NCBI GenBank assembly: GCA_902384585.1
Contig: CABMCJ010000002.1
Coordinates: 79,062-143,061 of the forward strand
From: Candidatus Anstonella stagnisolia
GTDB taxonomy: Archaea > Micrarchaeota > Micrarchaeia > Anstonellales > Anstonellaceae
Reading direction: 5' to 3'
Length of the DNA stretch: 64,000 nt
In this document: positions 38,591 through 47,809 of the stretch, one piece after another
How the letters are laid out: every line of letters starts with the position of its first letter
How positions within the stretch are numbered: the stretch's first letter is position 1
The notes under the pieces: generated by a model
Told to the model about the DNA's origin: nothing
The model's input: only the letters and a program-made list of their open reading frames with translations
Database searches by the model: none
Made by a program: the position numbers and the translations under genes

Positions 38591-39973
38591 TTACCATTTG
38601 TACCTTTTCCCAGAGAACTCGTGCACGTACGCGGAAAGGTAAGTGAAGCCTATGAAAAGCGGGTAGAGGTACACTATTCCTATCAGGGGAAGGATGTGGC
38701 GCGCCTGCGGCTTTTGGCCTGAGATGGAAAAGCTCTTGTGCACAAAATAGCCCCATATCACAAGGGAGATAAGGCCGAATATCATTGCAGAGTCAAGCAG
38801 GAATGGGTCGAACGGGACTGAAATGCCGCTTGCCGCAAGGACTGAGAAGTGCGAAAGCCAGGGGGCAGCATAGTTTATTCCTGCGCGCGCGTAGTTGAGG
38901 AGCGTCCAGAGGATAAAGAGGGCTGCAAAAAAGCCGCTTCCAAGAGTTACGGGGAGGATGAAAAGCCCGAAATTCCCGTGCATGGGGTTTAGGAACATGT
39001 CTATGTACTTGAGCATGTTCATTATGCCGCCGCGGAACCAGCGCAGCCTTTGGCGGTAAAGGGACTTCAATGTTGCAGGCACTTCCGTGAAAACTACTGA
39101 AGTGTGGCAGGCTTTTATTTTCCAGCCGTGCCTCTGCATGCGCAAGGCGATTTCCATATCCTCCGTGAGGTTTTTTTCGTCAAAGCCCCCAAGCTCCTCG
39201 AACATTCTCTTTCTATAGAGCGCCATGGGGCCAGGGGTTACGTACAAGCCGTCTATTGCTGCCACTGTTTTGAAGAAAAAGCCAAAGGAAATCCAGTATT
39301 CTATTTCCTGCACTGCCTGTATGAAGGTTTTTGGAGGGGTCGTGTTTATGAAAAGCACTACGGAGCCCACTTTCTTGTCTGCCTCAAAATATTTCACTGC
39401 GTGCAGGAGCGCATCCTCCTTGGGGTATGTGTCCGAATCCACGCAGCCCACTATCTCGCCCTTTGAGGCTAGTATTCCGGTATTCATTGCGGCTGCCTTT
39501 CCCTCGTTCTTTTCCTTGTGTATTACGCGTATGCCTTTTATGGAGTGCAATTTTTCGCACGAGCCGTCCGTGCTTCCGTCGTCCACTACTGTAATGTCAA
39601 GCTTGCCGGGGTATTGGAGTTTTTGGCACGCCTCCACGCACTTGAAAATCGTGTGGGCGGAATTGAAAGAGGGAATGATGAGGGAGACAGATGGGTATTC
39701 CTTTATGGAAGCCGGCTCCTTGTCCTCCCATGCGCCATCCACCCAGAGCACAAGGTAGCACATGAAAACGAAAATCGTGAAAATGCTGTAAGCCATGAAA
39801 ATTGTCTGGTAGGAGAGAAGGAGCGAAATGAAAATCGCGATTGCGAGAAGCATCATGCCTGCGATTATGATGTTCCGCCGCGCTGGGATGTTTATCTTTG
39901 AGCGCTCAAAGCCCGAAGGTGCGACTGAGCCGTCAAGCAGGCCGGTTTGGGAATCGTAGTGCTTGAGTTCCAT
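38591..39973 (-). CDS. Family 2 membrane glycosyltransferase
   Basis: SLIIPSFNSAHTIFKCVEA, ITVVDDGSTDGSCEKL, CVDSDTYP, QRLRWFRGG (QxxRW). Confidence 0.94.
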   Translation of the reverse strand: MELKHYDSQTGLLDGSVAPSGFERSKINIPARRNIIIAGMMLLAIAIFISLLLSYQTIFMAYSIFTIFVFMCYLVLWVDGAWEDKEPASIKEYPSVSLIIPSFNSAHTIFKCVEACQKLQYPGKLDITVVDDGSTDGSCEKLHSIKGIRVIHKEKNEGKAAAMNTGILASKGEIVGCVDSDTYPKEDALLHAVKYFEADKKVGSVVLFINTTPPKTFIQAVQEIEYWISFGFFFKTVAAIDGLYVTPGPMALYRKRMFEELGGFDEKNLTEDMEIALRMQRHGWKIKACHTSVVFTEVPATLKSLYRQRLRWFRGGIMNMLKYIDMFLNPMHGNFGLFILPVTLGSGFFAALFILWTLLNYARAGINYAAPWLSHFSVLAASGISVPFDPFLLDSAMIFGLISLVIWGYFVHKSFSISGQKPQARHILPLIGIVYLYPLFIGFTYLSAYVHEFSGKRYKW

Positions 39974-40045
39974 CTAATCAGCCGCCCGCAGGCGCTTAAG
40001 TTCCATTTTATCAGCAGTCAAGTGAGCACGTGTGCCCTGAAAAAC

Positions 40046-40705
40046 TTACTGGCAGGTTGCACCGTTTGCAACAAGGGAGTTTATGAGAGCCGCCTCGCTT
40101 TGCAATCCGGCTTGCGCGCTCCCGTCGTTTATCACAATTGCGGGCACTGCGCTTATTTTGTACCTGTCCGCGAGGATTTTCACTGGCTCAAGGGAATAGT
40201 CTGCCGGGAAGGCGTATATGCGCACGTTCTTGCAGCGCTTTGCAACGTTTGAGAGGATTGCATTTTGGGAAAGGCAGTCGGGACAAAGGGAATTTTCCTT
40301 GTAGAAGAATGCGAGCGGGATTTCCTCCACGCCGCACGTCTTGCGGTTTTCAAAGCCGGAGACGTACATTGAGCTGAGGCCGAGGAAGTAGGAAAGCTTT
40401 AGCTGCTCGTATTCTGCGTTCAGGATGTTGCTGCGCTCGTAGTCTTGGAGGCGAAGCGCAATGGAGTATGTGCGGTCAAGCTGCGCCTGGCGAAGCGAAA
40501 GAAGGTAGGGGCACTGCTCTTGTGGGGACTTTGCAAGCACGCGCGAGTATTGGGCAAGCACATCCTCTGCCTGCTTTTGCGCGAGCACGGACTCGACGTT
40601 TTTCCTTAGCTCGTTTGCGCGCATGTTGTCTATCTGGGAGACCATTAGGAATGCGAGCAGCACCACGAGAGCCGTAAGGATGCCTGCCTTTAGGAATGGG
40701 TTCAT
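40046..40705 (-). CDS. Membrane-anchored thioredoxin-fold-like protein
   Basis: N-terminal TM; NSLCPDCLSQN and ISAVPAIVINDG. Confidence 0.65.
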   Translation of the reverse strand: MNPFLKAGILTALVVLLAFLMVSQIDNMRANELRKNVESVLAQKQAEDVLAQYSRVLAKSPQEQCPYLLSLRQAQLDRTYSIALRLQDYERSNILNAEYEQLKLSYFLGLSSMYVSGFENRKTCGVEEIPLAFFYKENSLCPDCLSQNAILSNVAKRCKNVRIYAFPADYSLEPVKILADRYKISAVPAIVINDGSAQAGLQSEAALINSLVANGATCQ

Positions 40706-40760
40706 GTGATAATTTTGCCGCTATTGTTTTTAAAGGTCGTGGCGTCGCGGCGTAGCATGC

Positions 40761-41412
40761 TTATTGAGTTGGAGCCTCTGCCTTCGGTGCCAGTATTATC
40801 GCGCCTTCAACTAGTATCGCACATTTGAAGGAAGGGTGGATGTTGAGCTTGATGGTGTATGGGTCGAACCGCAACGCCGGGAATTCTGAGAAGCCACCTT
40901 TTGTCATCTTCAGAAAGAGCATCCCAAACTTTCTGGGAAACCTGCAAAGGAAGGCAGGTTTCTTCATCAACTTTGCCGCCTTGCCTGGATTTTTGGACAA
41001 CATTTCGCACGACTTTTATTGTTTTGGGCTGGATGATAGTTCTTCCCTTATCTACTATGACATGTGCTGGTTTGATATAAAGATAAAGACCTTTTTCATC
41101 ATCAAAAGCTTCTGGCGCAAGGCGTAAAACATCTCTTTCAGGAAGAATCCAGCGGGTTTGCGAATCAACAATGTCCCCTTTTTTGAATTTTTCACCCTCT
41201 GCAGGGTGTGCGACAATTTCGTCGTGCCAGCGGTAGTATACTTTTATTATCGGTCCTGAAGCATCTGGGATTACTGGTCCTTTGTCGTCAAGAGCGTGTG
41301 ATATGAGCCTGCCGCCCATGTCATATGCCATTTGGCGCCCTTCCAAATAACCTCCAGCCTTTCCGGTAATAGTTACTCGCTTGCCTGCGATTAGTATTTG
41401 TTGAGCAGCCAT
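40761..41412 (-). pseudogene. Unknown protein with apparent +1 frameshift near 40860-40900
   Basis: Frame 1 is protein-like to ...KRWLLRIPGVAV; the overlapping frame then gives RFDPYTIKLNIHPSFKCAILVEGAIILAPKAEAPTQ. Confidence 0.65.
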
Positions 41413-41492
41413 GGGCGCACTTTCCTGCCGTGTGTTAGATTATGGGTTTGGGAGTTTAAAAGGTGGGCAGTATGGGAAGTTGAAAAACAGGA

Positions 41493-41646
41493 AGCCCCCG
41501 ATGGGGATTGAACCCATGGCCTCGTGCTTTATGGAAAACGGGAAATAGACTTCTAATTCTCTTTTCTTTCCCAGGGGTTTCTTTTCTCTTTTAAGAGAAA
41601 AGAAAGCCCTTACCATGCACGCGCTCTACCTCTGAGCTACAGGGGC
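41493..41646 (-). tRNA. tRNA-Thr(GGT) with ~80-nt intron after the anticodon
   Basis: GCCCCTG/CGGGGGC acceptor, GCTC/GAGC D-stem, CGTGC-ATGGTAA-GCACG anticodon arm, GGGTTCAATCCC T-arm, discriminator U. Confidence 0.93.
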
Positions 41647-41656
41647 GAATAAGTGT

Positions 41657-42958
41657 TTATTTGCGAAAAACGTCTTTTAATACTATTGCGTGCTCCCGCG
41701 AAGGCCCAACGCCTACGAAGTATATGGGCGTGGCAAGTTCTTTTGAGATGAACTCCAAGTACGTGCGCGCATTCTTGGGAAGCGTGTCAAGGGAATTGCC
41801 TGCGCACTTGTCCCAGCCCGCACCCAAATCTTCCCAGCCTGAAAATTCCTTGTAGATGGGAGTGCAAAGCGCAAAGTCCTGGCTCGTGAGCGGCATGTGG
41901 GTTATCTTTTTCCCTTCAAGCTCGTATGCAGTGCATATTTTCACCTTTGGAAAGCCTGCGAGAGTGTCTAAGCGCGTGAATGCGAGCCCTGTCAAGCCGT
42001 TTACTATTTTTGAGTAGCGGAGCGTTACAAGGTCAAGCCAGCCTATGCGGCGAGGGCGCTTTGTAACTGTGCCGAATTCGCCGCCTCGCTCGCGTATTTT
42101 CTCTGCTGTGGAATCAAAAATTTCGCTGGGAACAGGCCCCTCCCCTACGCGGGAAGTGTATACTTTCACTACGCCCACTACTTCGTTTATTGCGGTCGGG
42201 CCTACGCCTGTTCCTGTGCATGCGCCCCCGGCAGTTGTATTTGAGGAGGTGCAGTAGGGGTAAAAGCCGTGGTCTATGTCAAGCATTGTAGCCTGCGCGC
42301 CCTCAAAGAGAACGTTCTTTTTCTTTGAGATTGCATCGTTGAGAATGAAAGAGGCGTCTGCAATGTATTTGCGGCACTCTTTTGAGTAAGAAATGTATTG
42401 GGAAAGGGTTTTCTCCGCGGGCTGCGACGGGCTTTTTCCGTATATCCCAAGCATCCTTTCTTTCAGGTGAAGGAGTTTGGGGAGCTTTTCGTGCAGGGTT
42501 TCCTCGTCGCAAAACTCCTCGAAGCGCAGTCCAAAGCGCGCTGCCTTGTCTGCGTATGTGGGGCCTATTCCACGCCTTGTGGTGCCCGCTGCATTTCCCT
42601 GCTTGTGCTCTTCTTCTGCTGCATCAATGTCCTTGTGTATGGGAAGCACTACGTGGGCCTTTGGGGAAATAAAGAGGTTGGGAGTGATGCCCGCTGCTTT
42701 TAGCTCGGAAAGCTCTGCAAGGAGCTTTTCAGGTTCTATTACAGTGCCGTTCCCTAGGAGGTTTATCTTTTGGGGATGGAGAACGCCGGAGGGGAGAAGG
42801 TTGAACTTGTATTTCTTTCCTCCGTGCATTACGGTGTGCCCTGCGTTTGCGCCGCCGCAAAAGCGCACGATTACCTCTGCTTCCTTTGCATAGAGGTCTA
42901 CGATTTTTCCCTTTCCCTCGTCGCCCCACTGCGCCCCTACTACTATTACTCCGACCAT
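41657..42958 (-). CDS. purA: Adenylosuccinate synthase
   Basis: GAQWGDEGKGKIVD, GGANAGHTV, GTTRRGIGPTYADKAAR. Confidence 0.96.
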   Translation of the reverse strand: MVGVIVVGAQWGDEGKGKIVDLYAKEAEVIVRFCGGANAGHTVMHGGKKYKFNLLPSGVLHPQKINLLGNGTVIEPEKLLAELSELKAAGITPNLFISPKAHVVLPIHKDIDAAEEEHKQGNAAGTTRRGIGPTYADKAARFGLRFEEFCDEETLHEKLPKLLHLKERMLGIYGKSPSQPAEKTLSQYISYSKECRKYIADASFILNDAISKKKNVLFEGAQATMLDIDHGFYPYCTSSNTTAGGACTGTGVGPTAINEVVGVVKVYTSRVGEGPVPSEIFDSTAEKIRERGGEFGTVTKRPRRIGWLDLVTLRYSKIVNGLTGLAFTRLDTLAGFPKVKICTAYELEGKKITHMPLTSQDFALCTPIYKEFSGWEDLGAGWDKCAGNSLDTLPKNARTYLEFISKELATPIYFVGVGPSREHAIVLKDVFRK

Positions 42959-42963
42959 AAATC

Positions 42964-43947
42964 TCACCACTTAATTGTTTGTACGTGTCCGTCATCCTTT
43001 ACTGCAAGCAATTTCTTATTTGTAAGCCTCACGCATGCGGAGAGGGCTTCGTTTAGGCGCGCTGGATTGTCTCCGGACGCGCTTGCTGCGTATTTGTGCC
43101 CGCCGCCGGTGCCTCCTATGAGGGGCGCAATTTCGCGCATTATGTCCGCAACGCTGATGGGAAGGGTGAGCGAGGAGTCCATGCGAGCGCTTATGCGCGC
43201 AGCCTTTTTGCCTGCGTGCCCCACGAATGCGAAATCCGCGCCTATGTTGAGAAGGGAAAGGGCTGCGTGGGACTCGTATGCGTTTGTAATGCTCCAGGCG
43301 ATTATGTAGTTGCCGGCATTCTCAAACTGCATGCGCTGGAAGGATTGGAGAGTTGTGGTGCGCGCGGAAATATCTTCTGGGACGTGGCACTCCTTGAGAA
43401 GCTCTTGGTAAGAGCATTTGCATTTGGAGAGGAGAGAGTGCATTGCCTTGAAAGTGCGTGCGCTTGCACTCCTAAAGTGCGCGCTGTCGGACACGATTCC
43501 TGCAGCAAGCGCAAAAGCGATTTTCTCGTCTATCTTTTTTGTGGGAAGCAGGAAGGAAAGCATTTCGCACACAGAGCTTGCGCTTGCGTCCTTTATTTTT
43601 ATGGGAGCACTGAGCTCGTCATCGTGCGCCTCGTGGTGGTCTATTATTGCGTCTATCTTTTTTGCAATTAGATGCGGCGCAAGCTTTGCGGAAGAGCAGT
43701 CAAGAAGGATTATGAGGTCAAACTTTTCATTTTGCACGTCTGCAAGGGAGTGAAGGGTGAGCGCGTAGTGGAGCGCAAAATGGCGCGCCTCTGCGTTTAT
43801 GTGGTCGGGAATTACGATTTTTGCCTTCTTGCAAAAGCGCGAGAAAACGTATGCGGATGCAACTGCGTCCAAATCTGCAAGGGAATGGAAAGTGATGAGG
43901 CAGCTTGAGCGCGAGGCTTTTGTGAGCAAGGAGGAGAACTTTTGCAT
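42964..43947 (-). CDS. DHH-family phosphoesterase
   Basis: FHSLADLDAVASAYVF, IDHHEAHDD, GGTGGGHKYAASAS. Confidence 0.9.
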   Translation of the reverse strand: MQKFSSLLTKASRSSCLITFHSLADLDAVASAYVFSRFCKKAKIVIPDHINAEARHFALHYALTLHSLADVQNEKFDLIILLDCSSAKLAPHLIAKKIDAIIDHHEAHDDELSAPIKIKDASASSVCEMLSFLLPTKKIDEKIAFALAAGIVSDSAHFRSASARTFKAMHSLLSKCKCSYQELLKECHVPEDISARTTTLQSFQRMQFENAGNYIIAWSITNAYESHAALSLLNIGADFAFVGHAGKKAARISARMDSSLTLPISVADIMREIAPLIGGTGGGHKYAASASGDNPARLNEALSACVRLTNKKLLAVKDDGHVQTIKW

Positions 43948-44006
43948 AAGAAGCAGTCTGCGAACAAGAATAAAAGGGTTTTGGGGGAATTGTTATCGGT
44001 GATGCT

Positions 44007-44138
44007 ATGATTGCAAGCTTGATGTTCGTTGTGTTGTGGTATTTGAAAATTGTGCAGACGAATTACGACTGGATAATATTGTGCTTCCTTATTGCTCTGG
44101 AAACCGGGAACACGATAAGAGTGGTGCGGCACTACTGA
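44007..44138 (+). CDS. Predicted 43-aa membrane microprotein
   Basis: SD GGTGAT; MIASLMFVVLWYLKIVQTNYDWIILCFLIALETGNTIRVVRHY, one or two TMs. Confidence 0.5.
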   Translation: MIASLMFVVLWYLKIVQTNYDWIILCFLIALETGNTIRVVRHY

Positions 44139-45103
44139 AGCCCTTCATTGCGCAGGGGATTGAGCATGCGCTCCTCTACAACGGAAATAAAGGAGTGCCT
44201 GCCAATTATGTGCCCGAATTTTGTTTTTATTTCCCTAGTGAAATCGTGAAGCTCGGAATTGTCGCGCACTATTATGTCCACTTCGATGTCCCAACTGCCT
44301 ATTGCCTTGTTCAGGAAAACAACGTTGTCGTTTTGAGCGCAAAAGCGAAGGAATTGCTTCTCTTTTTCAGGAGTAATGCTGCGAAAGCCTATGAGGAACT
44401 TGTAGTAGTTGAAGCCGAGTTTTTTTGCATCAAACCATGCAGTAAAGCCCTGTATGAGCCCTTTCTTTTGGAGCATTTTTATGCGATAATTCACGGCGTC
44501 GGGGGTGAGGTTTGATTTTTTTGAGAGCTCCACGCTGCTAATGCGGGAATTGCCATAAAGCTCGCGAAGGATGATAAGGTCTATTGAATCGGTTTTTTCA
44601 ATGTGCGCAAGAGCCTCGGGAGGAAGCGGAGGGGAGCGGGGAGTCCCAAATGCCTTGTTCCACGGGAAATATACCTGATAAGTGGTTGTTGCGATTGTTT
44701 TCTCAACGATTTTTGAGCCGAAGTGCTCTATCATAAGGGATGCAAAGCGCTCGACCTCAAGCTCGTCTTTTGCGAGTATGCGGCACATTGCATCGTATTC
44801 GCCCTCGCATATCACGCCCCAGAGCGTGCGGGGATGGTTTTCAAACACGCGCAGCACTTCCTCCTCTGTTTTCTTGTCTAGGGAATCGAACTTGAAGTAG
44901 AGGCGGTAGGAGCGCAACCCAAGCTTTGCAAAGCTCACGTTTGCAAGCGGGAAGAAAATTATGCCTTGCTGCAAAAGCTGCGCCAGCCGCCGTTGCACTG
45001 CGGTATTGCTTAGGTGGAGCTTTTTCCCAAGCTGCACAAAGCTCTGGCGGGAATTTGTGTACATGAGGTCAAGCAGCCTCTTGTCCTTTGCATCAAGATT
45101 CAT
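44132..45103 (-). CDS. Tandem double Lrp/AsnC-family regulator
   Basis: Two HTH units (LDAKDKRLLDLMYTNSRQSFVQLGKKL; DSIDLIILRELYGNSRISSVELSKKS). Confidence 0.9.
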   Translation of the reverse strand: MNLDAKDKRLLDLMYTNSRQSFVQLGKKLHLSNTAVQRRLAQLLQQGIIFFPLANVSFAKLGLRSYRLYFKFDSLDKKTEEEVLRVFENHPRTLWGVICEGEYDAMCRILAKDELEVERFASLMIEHFGSKIVEKTIATTTYQVYFPWNKAFGTPRSPPLPPEALAHIEKTDSIDLIILRELYGNSRISSVELSKKSNLTPDAVNYRIKMLQKKGLIQGFTAWFDAKKLGFNYYKFLIGFRSITPEKEKQFLRFCAQNDNVVFLNKAIGSWDIEVDIIVRDNSELHDFTREIKTKFGHIIGRHSFISVVEERMLNPLRNEGLQ

Positions 45104-45197
45104 ATGCTAAATACACGAAAAATACATATATTTCTTTCGGTTTTATTGCGTTTTTTCTTAAGAATTTATTAATATAAGAAAGAGTACATATTTCACC

Positions 45198-45962
45198 ATG
45201 GAAAACAAAAATGCTCCCGAATGGGTGGACAAGGCGTGGGGCAGCACGTGCCGCACGCTTCTTGGCGGGGAAGTAGGAAGCATTGGGAAGTTTGAGGAGT
45301 ATTTGAAGAGGGACGTTCCGCATTTTCGGATTGGAAAATCCTCAATAAGCGGCAGGGAAATTGTTGTTGGTGGAGAATATGTGGAGGGAACAAAGTTCAT
45401 TTCCGGGGACGAGATAGGGAAGTATGCGCTTGCGGCTGCGCAATTGAACGTGAACGACATAAAGGATATTGATTCCATAATTGAGGCATTGGGCGAAAGC
45501 GTGCGCTATTGCGGCAACAATTTGATTGGGAATTGCTCAAATGCAACTCTTGCAAACCGACTTATAGACTCGAATTTCGTGCACTGCTCTTATGACGTTT
45601 TTTACAGCAAGTACGTTGCATACTCGAATGGAGTTAAGTATTGCGAATACGTTTTTGGGAGCGAGGGCGCTGGGAAGGGCGCGCATTTTGCGATTAAAGG
45701 GTTTGAGAGCTATGAGTGCAGCCGCGTATTTGAGTGCGTGCACGTGTACAATTCCTCTGACTGCTTTTACTGCGCAAACGTTGAGAACTGCCACGACTGC
45801 CTTTTTTCCTTTAATTTGCGCTCAAAGAGGAGATGCATTGGGAATCTGGAGCTGCAAGAGGGGAAATTTGCAGCGCTTAAGGCAAAATTGAAGGAAGAGA
45901 TTGCAGGGGAGCTTGGGGCGAAGGGCAGCGTGCAGGGAATATTGGGGATAATGGGCGGTTGA
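45198..45962 (+). CDS. Cys-rich protein, homologous to N-terminal half of the 19241 product
   Basis: CANVENCHDCLFSFNLRSKRRCIGNLELQEGKFAALKAKL; shared LNVNDIKDIDSIIEA and YCGNNLIGN. Confidence 0.85.
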   Translation: MENKNAPEWVDKAWGSTCRTLLGGEVGSIGKFEEYLKRDVPHFRIGKSSISGREIVVGGEYVEGTKFISGDEIGKYALAAAQLNVNDIKDIDSIIEALGESVRYCGNNLIGNCSNATLANRLIDSNFVHCSYDVFYSKYVAYSNGVKYCEYVFGSEGAGKGAHFAIKGFESYECSRVFECVHVYNSSDCFYCANVENCHDCLFSFNLRSKRRCIGNLELQEGKFAALKAKLKEEIAGELGAKGSVQGILGIMGG

Positions 45963-45963
45963 T

Positions 45964-46725
45964 ATGGAAGAGATAGAAATTGCATTTGGGAAAGTTACGA
46001 AGATACTGCTTGGAAAGGAGCTGCGCGGCATTGATGCGTATGCAAAATGGATTGCAGGGCGTTTGCGCGGTGGAGTGAAGAGGAAGAAATCAGTGGTGAG
46101 CGGGAACGCTGTTCTTTGCCCTTCGGTGAGGTATTATGAGGGCATGGGAAACAAGGTAGTAACAGCGCAGGAGGCGCTTTTGCTTGGGGAGAAAAAGCTT
46201 GAGGCAGGGGAAGTTGAGGCGCTTTCGCTTGCAAGCGCAAAAGAAACGCTTTCGAGAATAAGCACGAGCACGCCTGAGATTGTGTGGGGCACTAACATTG
46301 GGACGCTTGAGTGCTCAAACTACGGACCCACCCAATACTGCTACCGCAGCGCTTTCTGCTGGTTCTCAAAATGCGTTGCATATTCCTTTTGGCCAAGGGA
46401 ATGCGAGTATGCGTTCGGGTGCTCATACGTGCTCCAGTGCAGCTTTTGCATCCATTGCTACAATTCCACAAAGCTCTCAAGGTGCTTTGAGGTAAGCGAC
46501 TCCACGAATTGCGCGGACTGCTACTTCTGCCACAACTGCGAGAATGTGAATGAGAGCATGTTTTGCTTTAATGCGAAAAATTTGAGGTATGCGATTGGGA
46601 ATAGGGAGGTTGGGCGGGAAGCGTACATGCGGGTAAAGGCAAAAGTGCTTGCGCAGATTGCGGATGGGCTGGAAAAAGAAAAGAGATGCGAGTATGATAT
46701 TTACAAAATAGGATGCGGAAATTAA
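45964..46725 (+). CDS. Cys-rich protein, homologous to C-terminal half of the 19241 product
   Basis: CIHCYNSTKLSRCFEVSDSTNCADCYFCHNCENVNESMFCFNAKNLRYAIGN matches CINCFDSTKLRNSFEVDSTYSSANAYFCHNCENVQDAIFCFNAKSLICAVLN. Confidence 0.85.
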   Translation: MEEIEIAFGKVTKILLGKELRGIDAYAKWIAGRLRGGVKRKKSVVSGNAVLCPSVRYYEGMGNKVVTAQEALLLGEKKLEAGEVEALSLASAKETLSRISTSTPEIVWGTNIGTLECSNYGPTQYCYRSAFCWFSKCVAYSFWPRECEYAFGCSYVLQCSFCIHCYNSTKLSRCFEVSDSTNCADCYFCHNCENVNESMFCFNAKNLRYAIGNREVGREAYMRVKAKVLAQIADGLEKEKRCEYDIYKIGCGN

Positions 46726-46751
46726 AAAAATTAAGAAAAGAAAAGTAGAAC

Positions 46752-47114
46752 TTACTGCTGCGGTGCCGCCATTTTTGCGGCTGCCTCAAGCTGCGTGCGC
46801 ATTTCTGTGAGCTGCTTGCGGAGCTTGTCCTCCTGCTTTGCGGTTATGCCTGCGCGCATGTCAAGGGTCTCTTTCCTCTCTTTCAGGAATGCCTTCACGT
46901 CCTCCTTTGAGGACTCCATTATGAGCGAGCCGACTGCGCGGAAGAGCGCGCCCTTGCTCTTTGCCATTTCCTCCTCTGCCATTTTCACTTCGTCAAGCTG
47001 CACTGCGACCTGCTGCTTTTGCATTGAGAGGAGCTGGAGCTGCCTCTGGAGATTTTGGAAATCCTGCAACTGCTTTTCAAGGTCATCGGTATTTTTTGGA
47101 ACGTTTGCTGCCAT
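46752..47114 (-). CDS. pfdB: Prefoldin beta subunit
   Basis: Coiled-coil prefoldin pattern LQDFQNLQRQLQLLSMQKQQVAVQLDEVKMAEEEM. Confidence 0.9.
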   Translation of the reverse strand: MAANVPKNTDDLEKQLQDFQNLQRQLQLLSMQKQQVAVQLDEVKMAEEEMAKSKGALFRAVGSLIMESSKEDVKAFLKERKETLDMRAGITAKQEDKLRKQLTEMRTQLEAAAKMAAPQQ

Positions 47115-47133
47115 ATGAAACACCCTTTTTTGT

Positions 47134-47394
47134 TTATTCTTCTTTTTCTTTTAAAGCCTGCCTTTTTATCCCGCAAATTGCCTCAAGTATTCGGCACAGG
47201 GAATTAAAGGAAGCTTTTAATGCGACAATGTCAGATGCTGAAATCTCTATGAGGACGCGCTCTTCTTTTGCGCTTATTTTGCAGGAACTGCGTTCCATTT
47301 TGCTGCATTCAAGGGAAAGCGCGTGCAAAATTGCGCTTGCATCCTGCGCGCTTTTTGCGTTGAATTCCAGAGTTGAATGGAACACGCGAACCAC
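47134..47394 (-). CDS. KEOPS subunit Pcc1-like
   Basis: Size, position in exosome cluster, and pattern LEFNAKSAQDASAILHALSLE...ISASDIVALKASFNSLCRIL. Confidence 0.78.
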   Translation of the reverse strand: MVRVFHSTLEFNAKSAQDASAILHALSLECSKMERSSCKISAKEERVLIEISASDIVALKASFNSLCRILEAICGIKRQALKEKEE

Positions 47395-47526
47395 TTAGTC
47401 CGTTGAAACGTCCTTTGCGATTGGCTGGCGCTGCTTGTAGAGGATGCGGTGCCCGCACGAGGGGCAGCGCGTGAATTTCGTGTCAAGCTTTTGTATTTCC
47501 TTTTTGCATTTTGCGCAAGTGTACAT
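47395..47526 (-). CDS. rpoP: DNA-directed RNA polymerase subunit P (Rpb12-like), 43 aa
   Basis: MYTCAKCKKEIQKLDTKFTRCPSCGHRILYKQRQPIAKDVSTD; below the supplied ORF cutoff. Confidence 0.93.
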   Translation of the reverse strand: MYTCAKCKKEIQKLDTKFTRCPSCGHRILYKQRQPIAKDVSTD

Positions 47527-47539
47527 GTAGGCACCTCGT

Positions 47540-47791
47540 TTATCTCTTCTTGTATTCTGTGAGCAGGCGGTTGCTTACGTCACCGGCTGGGGTGCTAAGC
47601 GAATATGCGCCCCCTGCAAATGAGCTTCCGCAGGACTTGCACGTCCATTTGGAGTTTGAGGTGCGCCTTACCGCGAGCTTTCCGCACGTCGGGCAGGAGT
47701 ATGAGAGGCGCTTTGTTGCCCTCACCTTGTCCGCCTGTTTGCGTATTTCTGCGCCGTATCTTACGTCTCTTCCTGACATCAAAATCACCAA
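47540..47791 (-). CDS. rpl37ae: Ribosomal protein L37Ae
   Basis: GRDVRYGAEIRKQADKVRATKRLSYSCPTCGKLAVRRTSNSKWTCKSCGSSFAGGAY. Confidence 0.96.
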   Translation of the reverse strand: MVILMSGRDVRYGAEIRKQADKVRATKRLSYSCPTCGKLAVRRTSNSKWTCKSCGSSFAGGAYSLSTPAGDVSNRLLTEYKKR

Positions 47792-47809
47792 TCCATTTGT
47801 TTATCCATT

